Assembly (NCBI RefSeq): GCF_030549525.1
Contig: NZ_CP130831.1
Span: forward strand, 583,501 to 647,500
DNA length: 64,000 nucleotides
Direction: 5' to 3'
DNA from: Stenotrophomonas sp. 704A1
GTDB lineage: Bacteria > Pseudomonadota > Gammaproteobacteria > Xanthomonadales > Xanthomonadaceae
In this document: positions 1-7,320 of the stretch, piece after piece
Numbering within the stretch: the first letter of the stretch is position 1
Layout of the letters: each line of letters opens with the position of its first letter
Program-made: the position numbers and the translations under genes
The notes under the pieces: model-generated
Databases searched by the model: none
What the model saw: the letters and a program-made list of their open reading frames with translations, nothing else
What the model was told of the DNA's origin: nothing

Positions 1-239
1 CGCCCGGCGTCTGCCAGGGCGATGGCCATGTTGAGCTCCAGGTCGCGTTCGAACTGGGGCACCTGGCCCTCGTCCATCAGCGAATAGGCGATCTTCTTGA
101 CCATGCCGGGCGGCAGGCCGGTGTTGCCGAGCGGATACAGCTTGCCCTCGATCTTGATGTAGACCGGCGCGCCGGTGGTCAAGAACATGTCCGAAGCGTT
201 CTTTTCGGTCATCAGCTTCAGGAAGTAGCCGATATCCAT
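1..239 (-). CDS. pilU: Type IV pilus twitching ATPase, PilU/PilT family (5' end only)
   Basis: The first 79 codons are present; the rest lies left of the window. Reading the minus strand from the ATG at 239, the protein begins MDIGYFLKLMTEKNASDMFL and continues with TTGAPVYIKIEGKLYPLG. This is the N-terminal PAS-like domain of PilT/PilU retraction ATPases, whose hallmark is an early K-x-x-SD-h-F/h-T-x-G segment. GGGGA lies about 9 bases before the ATG and supports the start. PilU is a cytoplasmic hexameric ATPase that works with PilT to retract type IV pili. PilU rather than PilT is chosen by resemblance to xanthomonad PilU; the Walker motifs are outside the window, so this is a family call. 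Confidence 0.72.
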   Translation of the reverse strand, partial: MDIGYFLKLMTEKNASDMFLTTGAPVYIKIEGKLYPLGNTGLPPGMVKKIAYSLMDEGQVPQFERDLELNMAIALADAG

Positions 240-336
240 CGCGAATTTTCCCCAACGAAACTGCCGGCGCCCGTTGCAAGCACGGTACCGGCTTGACGAC
301 AATGGCCGTGAACCGACAACCGGTACGGCCTCCCCA

Positions 337-726
337 ATGAAACGACTTAGCTTCGCACGAATGCGCCACAGCCTGTATGTGATGGCGTTTGCATTCGCAC
401 TGTCTGCTCCTGCCTGGGCGCAGGACGGCGCGCTGGAACTGGCGCAGGCCCGGCAGGCGGTGGACAAGGCCACCCAGGCCGACGCCGACCAGTACGCCCC
501 GGACCTGATCGGGCTGGCCCGCCAGGGCCTGGAGCAGGCCCAGCGGGCCGCGGGCGACCGCCGCGAGCGCAAGAACGCGCCGGCGATGGCGCTGCGCGCA
601 GCCGCCGACGCCGACCTGGCCCGCGCCCGCAGCGAGGAAGCTACCGCCACGGCCCAGCTGCAGCTGCGCCGCAACGAGGTCAACCAGCTGCAGCGCCAGC
701 TGTCGACCGGAGAGGACCGCCGATGA
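337..726 (+). CDS. DUF4398-type periplasmic protein with signal peptide
   Basis: A 129-residue protein. I start it at the ATG at 337 rather than the upstream in-frame ATG at 274, because 337 begins a standard signal peptide: KR-rich start, hydrophobic VMAFAFALSAPAWA, cleavage before QDGAL. The mature part is almost entirely charged alpha helix rich in Ala, Arg, Glu and Gln, with ELAQARQAVDKATQADADQ, as in DUF4398 proteins. Its stop overlaps the ATG of the next gene by four bases, so the two are probably translated together. A periplasmic or outer-membrane-associated structural role is likely; the exact function is unknown. Confidence 0.7.
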   Translation: MKRLSFARMRHSLYVMAFAFALSAPAWAQDGALELAQARQAVDKATQADADQYAPDLIGLARQGLEQAQRAAGDRRERKNAPAMALRAAADADLARARSEEATATAQLQLRRNEVNQLQRQLSTGEDRR

Positions 727-1607
727 AGACGCTTTCCGTCGCAACCCTGGCCGTGCTGCTGGCGCTGCCGGCGCTGGCCGCGGCCGCCGACAATCCGATG
801 GTCGGGCAGCTGAGCCAGCGCCTGCAGGCGATCCAGGCCAATCCGGACACCGCCGAGCTGGGCGCCTTCGAGCGCATGCAGGCGCAGCAGGCCATCGCCA
901 CCCTTGACAAGGCCAAGCGCCGCGACCAGGAACTGGCGACCTACCTGGCCGAGCGCCGGGTCGAAATCGCCGAAACCGCGGTGCGTGCGGCGCTGGCCGC
1001 GCGCGAGGTCGACCGCCTGGAGCGCACCCGCAGCGACCTGCTGATCGAAGCCAGTCGCCGCGACGCCGCCCGTGCCCGCCAGGAAGCCGAGCAGCTGCGC
1101 ATGCAGGCCCAGATGCAGGCCGAAGAGGCTGAGCGCCTGCGCCTGGCCGCCGAGGCCGAGACCCTGGCCCGCCAGGACGCCGAGAACGCCCTGACCAGCG
1201 TGGCCGGCAAGCAGCAGCAGCGGCTCAGCGCGGCCCAGCAGAATGCGGCCAAGCTGGCCCGCGAGGAAGCCGAGCTGGTATCGGGGCAGAAGCTGCCGGG
1301 CTCGAAGTTCGACGGCCGCGGCGAAGTCTTCACCTTCGCCGGCGATGCCTTCGCCGCAGGGGCCGCCAGCCTGTCCGGTGGCGCCCGCAACCAGGCCAAG
1401 GCGCTGGCCGAGTACCTGAACATCGGCAAGAAGGGGCGGATCCGCATCGAGGCCTATGACAGCGCCAATGGCGTGGGCCAGAAGCGTGCCGAAGCCCTGC
1501 GGGATGCCCTGGTATCGGCCGGTGTCGCCAGCAGCCGTATCCAGCTCAGCGGCAAGAAGGCGGCGTCCACCCGTGCCCGCTCGGCCGAGGTCGTCATCGC
1601 ACCGTAA
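723..1607 (+). CDS. Coiled-coil envelope protein with shortened OmpA-like C-terminal domain
   Basis: 294 residues. The signal peptide ends near LPALAAAA. A long predicted coiled coil follows (about residues 45-190, repeated Arg/Glu/Ala/Gln heptads such as RQEAEQLRMQAQMQAEEAER). The C-terminal 95 residues resemble the peptidoglycan-binding OmpA fold: the family's TD and RRA segments are echoed as AYDSANG and QKRAEALRDAL, then GVASSRIQLSGKK. The loop between these segments is shorter than in typical OmpA_C domains. Translationally coupled (ATGA overlap) to the DUF4398 gene, it probably forms an envelope partnership with it, linking cell wall and outer membrane. Peptidoglycan binding is inferred. 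Confidence 0.68.
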   Translation: MKTLSVATLAVLLALPALAAAADNPMVGQLSQRLQAIQANPDTAELGAFERMQAQQAIATLDKAKRRDQELATYLAERRVEIAETAVRAALAAREVDRLERTRSDLLIEASRRDAARARQEAEQLRMQAQMQAEEAERLRLAAEAETLARQDAENALTSVAGKQQQRLSAAQQNAAKLAREEAELVSGQKLPGSKFDGRGEVFTFAGDAFAAGAASLSGGARNQAKALAEYLNIGKKGRIRIEAYDSANGVGQKRAEALRDALVSAGVASSRIQLSGKKAASTRARSAEVVIAP

Positions 1608-1651
1608 TTGCTTGAATTTGTTTGTTTTTCGTTGCGTTGAGTATTCAGCCT

Positions 1652-1673
1652 GAACCCCGCCCCGGCGGGGTTC
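1652..1673 (+). terminator. Rho-independent terminator-like hairpin
   Basis: Ten-base inverted repeat GAACCCCGCC / GGCGGGGTTC about 45 bases after the OmpA-like gene. The central bases leave a tight loop. Only a weak T-rich stretch (GTGTTT) follows. Confidence 0.55.
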
Positions 1674-1931
1674 GGTGTTTCCTGTCGCAGGGGCTTGAAC
1701 CCCGCCCGGAGCAAGCGTAGGGTCAATCGTCCGGGACGCAATGCCGCGGACCGGACGATGGGAGGGCCGGGCCGATGCACGCAGGGCGCGAACCGCAGCA
1801 GACCGACATGCGCAGGCCAGTGCTGCAGGTCGTTGTGGGCACCCAGGCGGTCATCGACCGGCGCTCCTCCATGAACAACGCCCCGTGCCTTGCGGCCGGG
1901 GCGTTCGTGTATCTGTCGAAGGAGGTCCATC
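1674..1931 (+). other. Intergenic region with a leader hairpin ahead of the YdcH-family gene
   Basis: No convincing gene is seen between the terminator and 1932. A nine-base inverted repeat AACGCCCCG (1877-1885) / CGGGGCGTT (1897-1905) with an 11-base loop ends 15 bases before a perfect GGAGG ribosome-binding site at 1921-1925. It could be an attenuator or an mRNA-stabilising leader hairpin. Confidence 0.45.
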
Positions 1932-2168
1932 ATGTTTGAAGATCAGCCCCAGAGCGAGATCGACGCCCGCCGCGCGCGCGATCCGGAGTTCCGGGCACTC
2001 CATGACCAGCACCGCAAGTTGAACAAGAAGTGCATGGACGCGGAGCTGGGTGTACTCCCGATCGATGATGTCACCCTGGGTCGCATGAAGCGTGAGAAGC
2101 TGCTGGCCAAGCAACGTCTTCTGCGAATGTACGAAACACCGCTCGCCACGACGTCCCCCACGCATTGA
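1932..2168 (+). CDS. YdcH family protein (DUF465)
   Basis: 78 residues. The start at 1932 is set by GGAGG six bases upstream; an in-frame upstream ATG (1890) lacks this. The central and C-terminal part (DPEFRALHDQHRKLNKKCMD, then LGRMKREKLLAKQRL) matches the short basic helical hairpin of YdcH/DUF465 proteins: a D-x-x-F..L...H..L.. helix followed by a loop and an LKK-x-KL-x-LKD-like helix. The molecular role of the family is not established. Preceded by a hairpin leader and followed about 100 bases later by a strong hairpin, it looks monocistronic. Confidence 0.8.
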   Translation: MFEDQPQSEIDARRARDPEFRALHDQHRKLNKKCMDAELGVLPIDDVTLGRMKREKLLAKQRLLRMYETPLATTSPTH

Positions 2169-2266
2169 CGCACGCTGTCATGCCCGGAGCGGCATGACCC
2201 GGCCAACGATGGCCCCGCCAGGCGCACCTGCCCTGGCCACGCGGCGGTACCGATAGCGGCCGCCGC

Positions 2267-2297
2267 GCCAAGGCACCACATGCGGTGGTGCCTTGGC
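2267..2297. terminator. Strong 13-bp hairpin downstream of YdcH gene
   Basis: Perfect inverted repeat GCCAAGGCACCAC (2267-2279) / GTGGTGCCTTGGC (2285-2297) with a five-base loop. No T-tract follows, so it may be a factor-dependent terminator or an mRNA-end stabiliser. Apart from this and the cbs promoter, nothing is seen in 2169-2481. Confidence 0.5.
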
Positions 2298-2412
2298 CTG
2301 CAGGCCATGCGGCCTGGACACGTCCACCGGTGCGGGCGGTACTGGTCTCCTCGTCGATCCGGGGCCGTCCGCACCTTTTTCTCCCGGGCCGCTGCCTGGC
2401 CATCGAACCGGC

Positions 2413-2441
2413 CTGACTTTCGCCGCCATCCGTCGGATAAT
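2413..2441 (+). promoter_or_regulatory. Candidate sigma-70 promoter for cbs
   Basis: CTGACT at 2413-2418 (4/6 to the -35 consensus) and GATAAT at 2436-2441 (5/6 to the -10 consensus) with a 17-base spacer, 40 bases before the cbs ATG. Predicted from sequence only. Confidence 0.5.
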
Positions 2442-2481
2442 CATCTGTCCGGCCCTGCGTGGCGCGAACCGAAAGTCCCCG

Positions 2482-3852
2482 ATGCCCATCCATTCTTCCG
2501 TCCTCGAACTCATTGGCCAGACCCCGATCGTCAAGGCCCAGCGCCTGGACGCCGGTGTCTGCGAGCTCTACCTGAAGCTCGAAAGCGCCAACCCGGGCGG
2601 ATCGATCAAGGACCGCATCGGCCTGTCGATGATCGAGGCGGCGGAGAAGCGTGGGGACCTGAAGCCGGGTGCGACGCTGGTGGAGGGCACCGCCGGCAAC
2701 ACCGGCCTGGGTCTGGCGCTGGTGGCCCAGCAGAAGGGCTACAAGCTGATCCTGGTGGTTCCGGACAAGATGAGCCGGGAGAAGATCTTCAACCTGAAGG
2801 CGATGGGTGCCGAAGTGCGCCTGACCCGCTCGGACGTGGCCAAGGGGCATCCGGAGTACTACCAGGACCTGGCCAAGACCATCGCCGAGCAGACCCCGGG
2901 CGCCTACTTCATCAACCAGTTCGGCAACCCGGACAATCCGGCCGCGCATGAATTCGGTACCGGCCCGGAGATCCTCGAGCAGATGGGCGGCGAGCTGGAC
3001 GCCATCGTGTTCGGCTGCGGCAGCTCCGGCACCATGACCGGCCTGTCGCGCGCGTTCGCCACCCTGTCGCCCAATACCGAACTGGTCCTGGCTGATCCGG
3101 TCGGCTCGATCCTGGCCGAGTACATCAATGACGGCGTGCTCAACGACAAGTCGGGCAGCTGGCTGGTGGAAGGCATCGGCGAGGACTTCCTGCCGTCGAT
3201 TTCCGATTTCAGCCGTGTCACCAAGGCCTATGCCATCACCGACGCGGAGAGCTTCCATACCGCGCGCGAGCTGCTGGGCAAGGAAGGCATCCTCGGCGGT
3301 TCCTCCACCGGCACCCTGCTGGCGGCGGCACTGAAGTACTGCAAGGAGCAGACCACGCCGAAGAAGGTGCTGGTGCTGGTCTGCGACACCGGCAACAAGT
3401 ACCTGTCGAAGATGTACAACGACTACTGGATGCTGGACAACGGCTTCCTGCAGCGCCCGCAGCACGGCGACCTGCGTGACCTGATCCTGCGCCCGTACGG
3501 CCAGCGCGACACCGTGGTGATCGGCCCCAACGACCTGCTGACCACCGCCTACCAGCGGATGAAGCTGTATGACGTGTCGCAGCTGCCGGTGATGGACGGT
3601 GAGCAGCTGGTCGGCATCGTCGATGAAAGCGACGTGCTGCTGCATGTCTACGGCGATGAAGCGCGTTTCCGCGACACCGTTGCCACCGCGATGGTCAGCA
3701 AGCTGGACCGGCTGGACGTGAAGTCGCCGATCGAGGCCCTGCTGCCGGTGTTCGACCGCGGCCAGGTGGCGATCGTGATGGACGGCGATGCCTTCCTCGG
3801 CCTGATCACCCGCATCGATCTGCTGAACTACCTGCGCCGGCGCGTGCAGTAA
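2482..3852 (+). CDS. cbs: Cystathionine beta-synthase
   Basis: 456 residues. A PLP fold-type II enzyme condensing serine with homocysteine to cystathionine; it can also release H2S from cysteine. The PLP lysine lies in NPGGSIKDRIG (Lys43), the substrate loop is EGTAGNTG (about 68-75), and the phosphate-binding Gly loop is GCGSSGT. The C-terminal 120 residues form a Bateman pair of CBS domains (for example QLPVMDGEQLVGIVDESD), as in the eukaryotic enzyme but without its N-terminal haem domain. I start at ATG 2482 (MPIHSS), not at the long upstream extension, which reads across the promoter. Cystathionine gamma-lyase follows 123 bases later, completing reverse transsulfuration. O-acetylserine sulfhydrylase is the alternative, but the CBS pair favours this call. 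Confidence 0.9.
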   Translation: MPIHSSVLELIGQTPIVKAQRLDAGVCELYLKLESANPGGSIKDRIGLSMIEAAEKRGDLKPGATLVEGTAGNTGLGLALVAQQKGYKLILVVPDKMSREKIFNLKAMGAEVRLTRSDVAKGHPEYYQDLAKTIAEQTPGAYFINQFGNPDNPAAHEFGTGPEILEQMGGELDAIVFGCGSSGTMTGLSRAFATLSPNTELVLADPVGSILAEYINDGVLNDKSGSWLVEGIGEDFLPSISDFSRVTKAYAITDAESFHTARELLGKEGILGGSSTGTLLAAALKYCKEQTTPKKVLVLVCDTGNKYLSKMYNDYWMLDNGFLQRPQHGDLRDLILRPYGQRDTVVIGPNDLLTTAYQRMKLYDVSQLPVMDGEQLVGIVDESDVLLHVYGDEARFRDTVATAMVSKLDRLDVKSPIEALLPVFDRGQVAIVMDGDAFLGLITRIDLLNYLRRRVQ

Positions 3853-3975
3853 CCGCCGGATCGCCGTAGATCGCGACTGAATTCCGGTTTATCCGCGTCA
3901 AAGCTCGTTAAGGCCGCGCTGATAGACTCCCGCTCCTTTGACGGCGCCGGCCAACGGCGCCATTCAGGAAACCAC

Positions 3976-5157
3976 ATGTCCAACCCTTCTTCGCCCGATC
4001 GCGCGCTCGCCCTGGCCACCCTGGCCATCCATGGCGGCCAAGCGCCCGACCCGAGCACCGGGGCGGTGATGCCGCCGATCTACGCCACCTCGACCTATGC
4101 CCAGTCCAGCCCGGGCGAGCACCAGGGCTTCGAGTACTCGCGTACCCACAATCCGACCCGTTTCGCCTATGAGCGCTGCGTGGCGGCGCTGGAAGGCGGT
4201 ACCCGCGGCTTCGCCTTCGCCTCGGGCATGGCGGCCAGCTCGACCGTGATCGAGCTGCTGGATGCCGGCAGCCACGTGGTGGCGATGGATGACATCTACG
4301 GCGGCAGCTTCCGCCTGTTCGAGCGCGTGCGTCGGCGCACCGCCGGGCTGGATTTCAGCTTCGTCGATCTGACCGACCTGGCTGCGTTCGAGGCCGCCAT
4401 CACCTCGAAGACCAGGATGGTCTGGATCGAGACCCCGACCAACCCGATGCTGAAGATCGTCGATATCGCCGCGGTCGCCGCCATCGCCAAGCGCCATGGC
4501 CTGATCGTGGTGGTGGACAACACCTTCGCCTCGCCGATGCTGCAGCGCCCGCTGGAGCTGGGCGCGGACCTGGTGCTGCATTCGGCCACCAAGTACCTCA
4601 ATGGCCATTCGGACATGGTCGGTGGCATGGTCGTGGTCGGCGACAACGCCGAGCTGGCCGAGCAGATGGCCTTCCTGCAGAACTCGGTGGGCGGCGTGCA
4701 GGGCCCGTTCGACAGCTTCCTGGCCCTGCGCGGCCTGAAGACCCTGCCGCTGCGCATGAAGGCCCACTGCGCCAACGCGCTGGCGCTGGCCCAGTGGCTG
4801 GACAAGCACCCGGCGGTGGAAAAGGTGATCTACCCGGGCCTGCCCTCGCACCCGCAGCATGAACTGGCGGGCAAGCAGATGGCCGGCTACGGCGGCATCG
4901 TCTCGATCGTGCTGAAGGGTGGCTTCGAAGCGGCCAAGCGCTTCTGCGAGAAGACCGAACTGTTCACCCTGGCCGAGTCGCTGGGCGGTGTGGAAAGCCT
5001 GGTGAACCATCCGGCGGTGATGACGCATGCGTCGATCCCCGTCGCGCGCCGCGAGCAGCTGGGCATCAGTGATGCGCTGGTAAGGCTGAGCGTGGGTGTG
5101 GAGGAGTTGGGGGATCTGCAGGTGGATCTGGAAAGGGCGCTGGGAGCTGCTCAATGA
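3976..5157 (+). CDS. Cystathionine gamma-lyase / Cys-Met metabolism PLP enzyme
   Basis: 393 residues. Fold-type I PLP enzyme of the Cys/Met family. The PLP lysine is Lys206 in LHSATKYLNGHSD. The phosphate-binding SGMAAS and the tyrosine and arginine of EYSRTHNPTR are present. Xanthomonads often annotate this gene metB. Next to cbs, gamma-lyase activity (cystathionine to cysteine, 2-oxobutyrate and ammonia, plus H2S) is the likelier role than gamma-synthase. Family motifs alone do not separate the two. Its TGA overlaps the ATG of wzm by four bases, so the O-antigen operon may be read through from this gene. In Xanthomonas this gene is the conserved left boundary of the variable lps locus. Confidence 0.87.
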   Translation: MSNPSSPDRALALATLAIHGGQAPDPSTGAVMPPIYATSTYAQSSPGEHQGFEYSRTHNPTRFAYERCVAALEGGTRGFAFASGMAASSTVIELLDAGSHVVAMDDIYGGSFRLFERVRRRTAGLDFSFVDLTDLAAFEAAITSKTRMVWIETPTNPMLKIVDIAAVAAIAKRHGLIVVVDNTFASPMLQRPLELGADLVLHSATKYLNGHSDMVGGMVVVGDNAELAEQMAFLQNSVGGVQGPFDSFLALRGLKTLPLRMKAHCANALALAQWLDKHPAVEKVIYPGLPSHPQHELAGKQMAGYGGIVSIVLKGGFEAAKRFCEKTELFTLAESLGGVESLVNHPAVMTHASIPVARREQLGISDALVRLSVGVEELGDLQVDLERALGAAQ

Positions 5158-5960
5158 GCATGGTCGACGGAAAGGGGCCCTTCCGAGACCTCTGGATCAA
5201 TCGCGCCCTCATGCAGCGAATGGTGCGTCGGGATATTCGGGGGCGCTACCAAGGCTCGGTATTTGGCACGTTGTGGTCGTTCGCTACACCGTTGATGCTG
5301 CTGTGTGCCTATTGGTTCGTGCTGGGTGTGGTGCTGCAGGCGCGGTTCGGAGCCACCCCTCAGGTAGCCTATCCCGTCGTCCTGTTTTCTGGATTAATCA
5401 TCCACCTTTTCTGTGCTGAGGTTGTTGGGCGTTCCCCTGGGCTGATCTTCGAAAACGTCACCTACGTAAAGAAAGTCGTATTTCCACTAGCTGTCCTGCC
5501 CTGGATGACACTTTCGACTGCGTTATTCCATCTGCTGGTGAATCTGTCGATTCTACTTGTGGGGCAACTGCTGATCGTGGGAAGCATTCCTGCGACGTGG
5601 CCTTTGGTGCTGCTTGTCATCTTGCCCCTTCTGCCGCTATTGCTTGGGCTTAGCTGGCTGCTTTCCGCATTCTCGGTGTTCCTGCGGGATCTTCAGCAAG
5701 TGGTCCCCCTGATGCTGACAATGATGATGTTCCTGAGTCCGATCTTCTTCCCCATGGAGATGATTCCCGACCAATACAAGCCATTCATGTTCATTAACCC
5801 AACCACTGCCATTATTCTTCAAGTCAGAGCGGTCACTATCCTCGGAGAACTGCCGGACCTGCAGATGCTGGGAATCTACTCGGTTGTCTCGCTGACGGTC
5901 ATGGCACTTGGCTACTGGACGTTTTCGCGCACGCGAAAGGGGTTCGCCGATGTCCTCTGA
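5154..5960 (+). CDS. wzm: O-antigen ABC transporter permease Wzm
   Basis: 268 residues. ABC-2 type permease with about six membrane segments and the typical short amphipathic start, then RMVRRDIRGRYQGSVFGTLW. The W-x-x-x-x-P...Y-x-F-VLG region is characteristic of polysaccharide exporters (Wzm, KpsM). It exports undecaprenyl-linked O-antigen across the inner membrane with Wzt. The ATG sits inside the stop of the preceding lyase gene (ATGA) and its own end overlaps wzt by 11 bases. Codon choice is visibly richer in A and T than in flanking housekeeping genes, suggesting acquired DNA. Confidence 0.9.
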   Translation: MSMVDGKGPFRDLWINRALMQRMVRRDIRGRYQGSVFGTLWSFATPLMLLCAYWFVLGVVLQARFGATPQVAYPVVLFSGLIIHLFCAEVVGRSPGLIFENVTYVKKVVFPLAVLPWMTLSTALFHLLVNLSILLVGQLLIVGSIPATWPLVLLVILPLLPLLLGLSWLLSAFSVFLRDLQQVVPLMLTMMMFLSPIFFPMEMIPDQYKPFMFINPTTAIILQVRAVTILGELPDLQMLGIYSVVSLTVMALGYWTFSRTRKGFADVL

Positions 5961-7320
5961 GCATTCGGTCATTTCCGTGGAAGGAGCCTGCAAAAGCTTC
6001 CTGCTTTACGATAAGCCGTCGCATCGCCTGTGGCAGATGTTGCTGCGCGGCCGGCGTCGGTTCTACCGTGAACATGAAGTGTTGCGAGACATCAGTTTCG
6101 ACGTTCCGCGTGGTCAGACCATTGGTCTTGTTGGGCGGAACGGAGCAGGGAAATCCACGCTTCTGAGCATTTTGTGCGGGACTTTGACCCCTACGGCCGG
6201 AAAAGTGCAGGTCCACGGACGGGTTGCGGCTTTGCTGGAGTTGGGTGCCGGCTTCAACCCGGAGTTGACCGGGCGTGAGAACATTGATCTGTGCGCGCAG
6301 ATTTACGGTTTGAGTGAAACCGAGATTGAGGCGCGGCGGGAGGACATCATCGATTTCGCCGACATCGGTGAATACATTGATCGTCCGGTGAAGGCCTACT
6401 CCAGCGGCATGTTCACCCGGCTGGGCTTTTCTGTGGTCGCGCACGTGGACGCCGACGTGCTGATCGTTGATGAAGCGCTGGCTGTGGGCGATGCCTACTT
6501 CGTCCAAAAGTGCATGCGCTTCCTGCATGGTTTCCGGGCAAAGGGCGGTACCCTGGCGTTCGTCAGTCATGACATGGGCTCGGTGACAGCGCTGTGCGAT
6601 CGTGTGATCTGGTTGAGGGATGGCCGCGTGGCAATGGACGATTCGCCCAAAGCCGTCGCGGCCGCCTATCTGGCTGATCTTTACAACGTCGGCGATGAGA
6701 TGCCTGCCACCGCTCCCGGCGAAGGTGGGCCACCGCCAGTGCTGCCCATTGAACACTCGCAACCAGAATTGGAAGTGGATGCCCGCCAGCCATGGCTAAA
6801 CCACACTAACCTGCGCAACGACATCGAGGTATTCCCGTTCCTGCCGGCCCATGATTTTGGGCAGCGAGGCGCGGAATTCCTGGGCGGGGGACTGTACGAT
6901 ATCGAAGGACGGCGGATGTCCTGGGTAGTAGGCGGCGAGCGGGTACAGCTCCAGCTCAGGCTCTCGATCCACGCCGCCATCCGCTCGCTGATCGTCGGCT
7001 TTGTGGTGAAAGACAAGCAGGGCCAGCCATTGTTTGGCGACAACAGCTATTTGAGCTACCGGGACTTCCCGGTCGCCGCCGACAATGGCGACCGCATGGA
7101 ATTCACGTTCGACTTCCGCATGCCCATCCTGCCAGCGGGGGACTACTCGATCAGCGTTGCCGTAAGTGATGGCGTGCAGGAAGATCACATCATGCATCAA
7201 TGGATCCACGATGCGCTGATACTGAGCAGCCGCGCCAGCAGTGTGGCCACCGGCCTGGTGGGCATTCCGATGCTTGCTATTCACTGCAGGCGTCTGATTG
7301 GGACAGACTCGATACCATGA
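5950..7320 (+). CDS. wzt: O-antigen ABC transporter ATP-binding protein Wzt with C-terminal carbohydrate-binding domain
   Basis: 456 residues from ATG 5950. N-terminal ATPase: Walker A GRNGAGKST (62-70), signature YSSGM (150-154), Walker B VLIVDE (170-174). After residue 290 an extra beta-rich domain follows (EVFPFLPAHDFGQRGAEFLG, later LSIHAAIRSLIVGFVVKDKQ), matching the Wzt C-terminal carbohydrate-binding module. Wzt proteins with this domain recognise a chemically capped non-reducing end of the O-antigen before export. A capping enzyme should therefore exist; the methyltransferase-glycosyltransferase fusion at 10359 is a candidate. Overlaps wzm by 11 bases and the next gene by ATGA. Confidence 0.9.
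   Translation: MSSEHSVISVEGACKSFLLYDKPSHRLWQMLLRGRRRFYREHEVLRDISFDVPRGQTIGLVGRNGAGKSTLLSILCGTLTPTAGKVQVHGRVAALLELGAGFNPELTGRENIDLCAQIYGLSETEIEARREDIIDFADIGEYIDRPVKAYSSGMFTRLGFSVVAHVDADVLIVDEALAVGDAYFVQKCMRFLHGFRAKGGTLAFVSHDMGSVTALCDRVIWLRDGRVAMDDSPKAVAAAYLADLYNVGDEMPATAPGEGGPPPVLPIEHSQPELEVDARQPWLNHTNLRNDIEVFPFLPAHDFGQRGAEFLGGGLYDIEGRRMSWVVGGERVQLQLRLSIHAAIRSLIVGFVVKDKQGQPLFGDNSYLSYRDFPVAADNGDRMEFTFDFRMPILPAGDYSISVAVSDGVQEDHIMHQWIHDALILSSRASSVATGLVGIPMLAIHCRRLIGTDSIP

Noticed and set aside
1741..2022. A 93-codon frame overlapping the YdcH gene
   Set aside because: No ribosome-binding site, no recognisable domain, and it crosses the leader hairpin and the start of the YdcH-family gene in another frame.
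5154..5300. JUMPstart/ops element ahead of the O-antigen operon
   Set aside because: No match to the GGCGGTAG core was seen before wzm, and there is no intergenic space because wzm overlaps the lyase gene.
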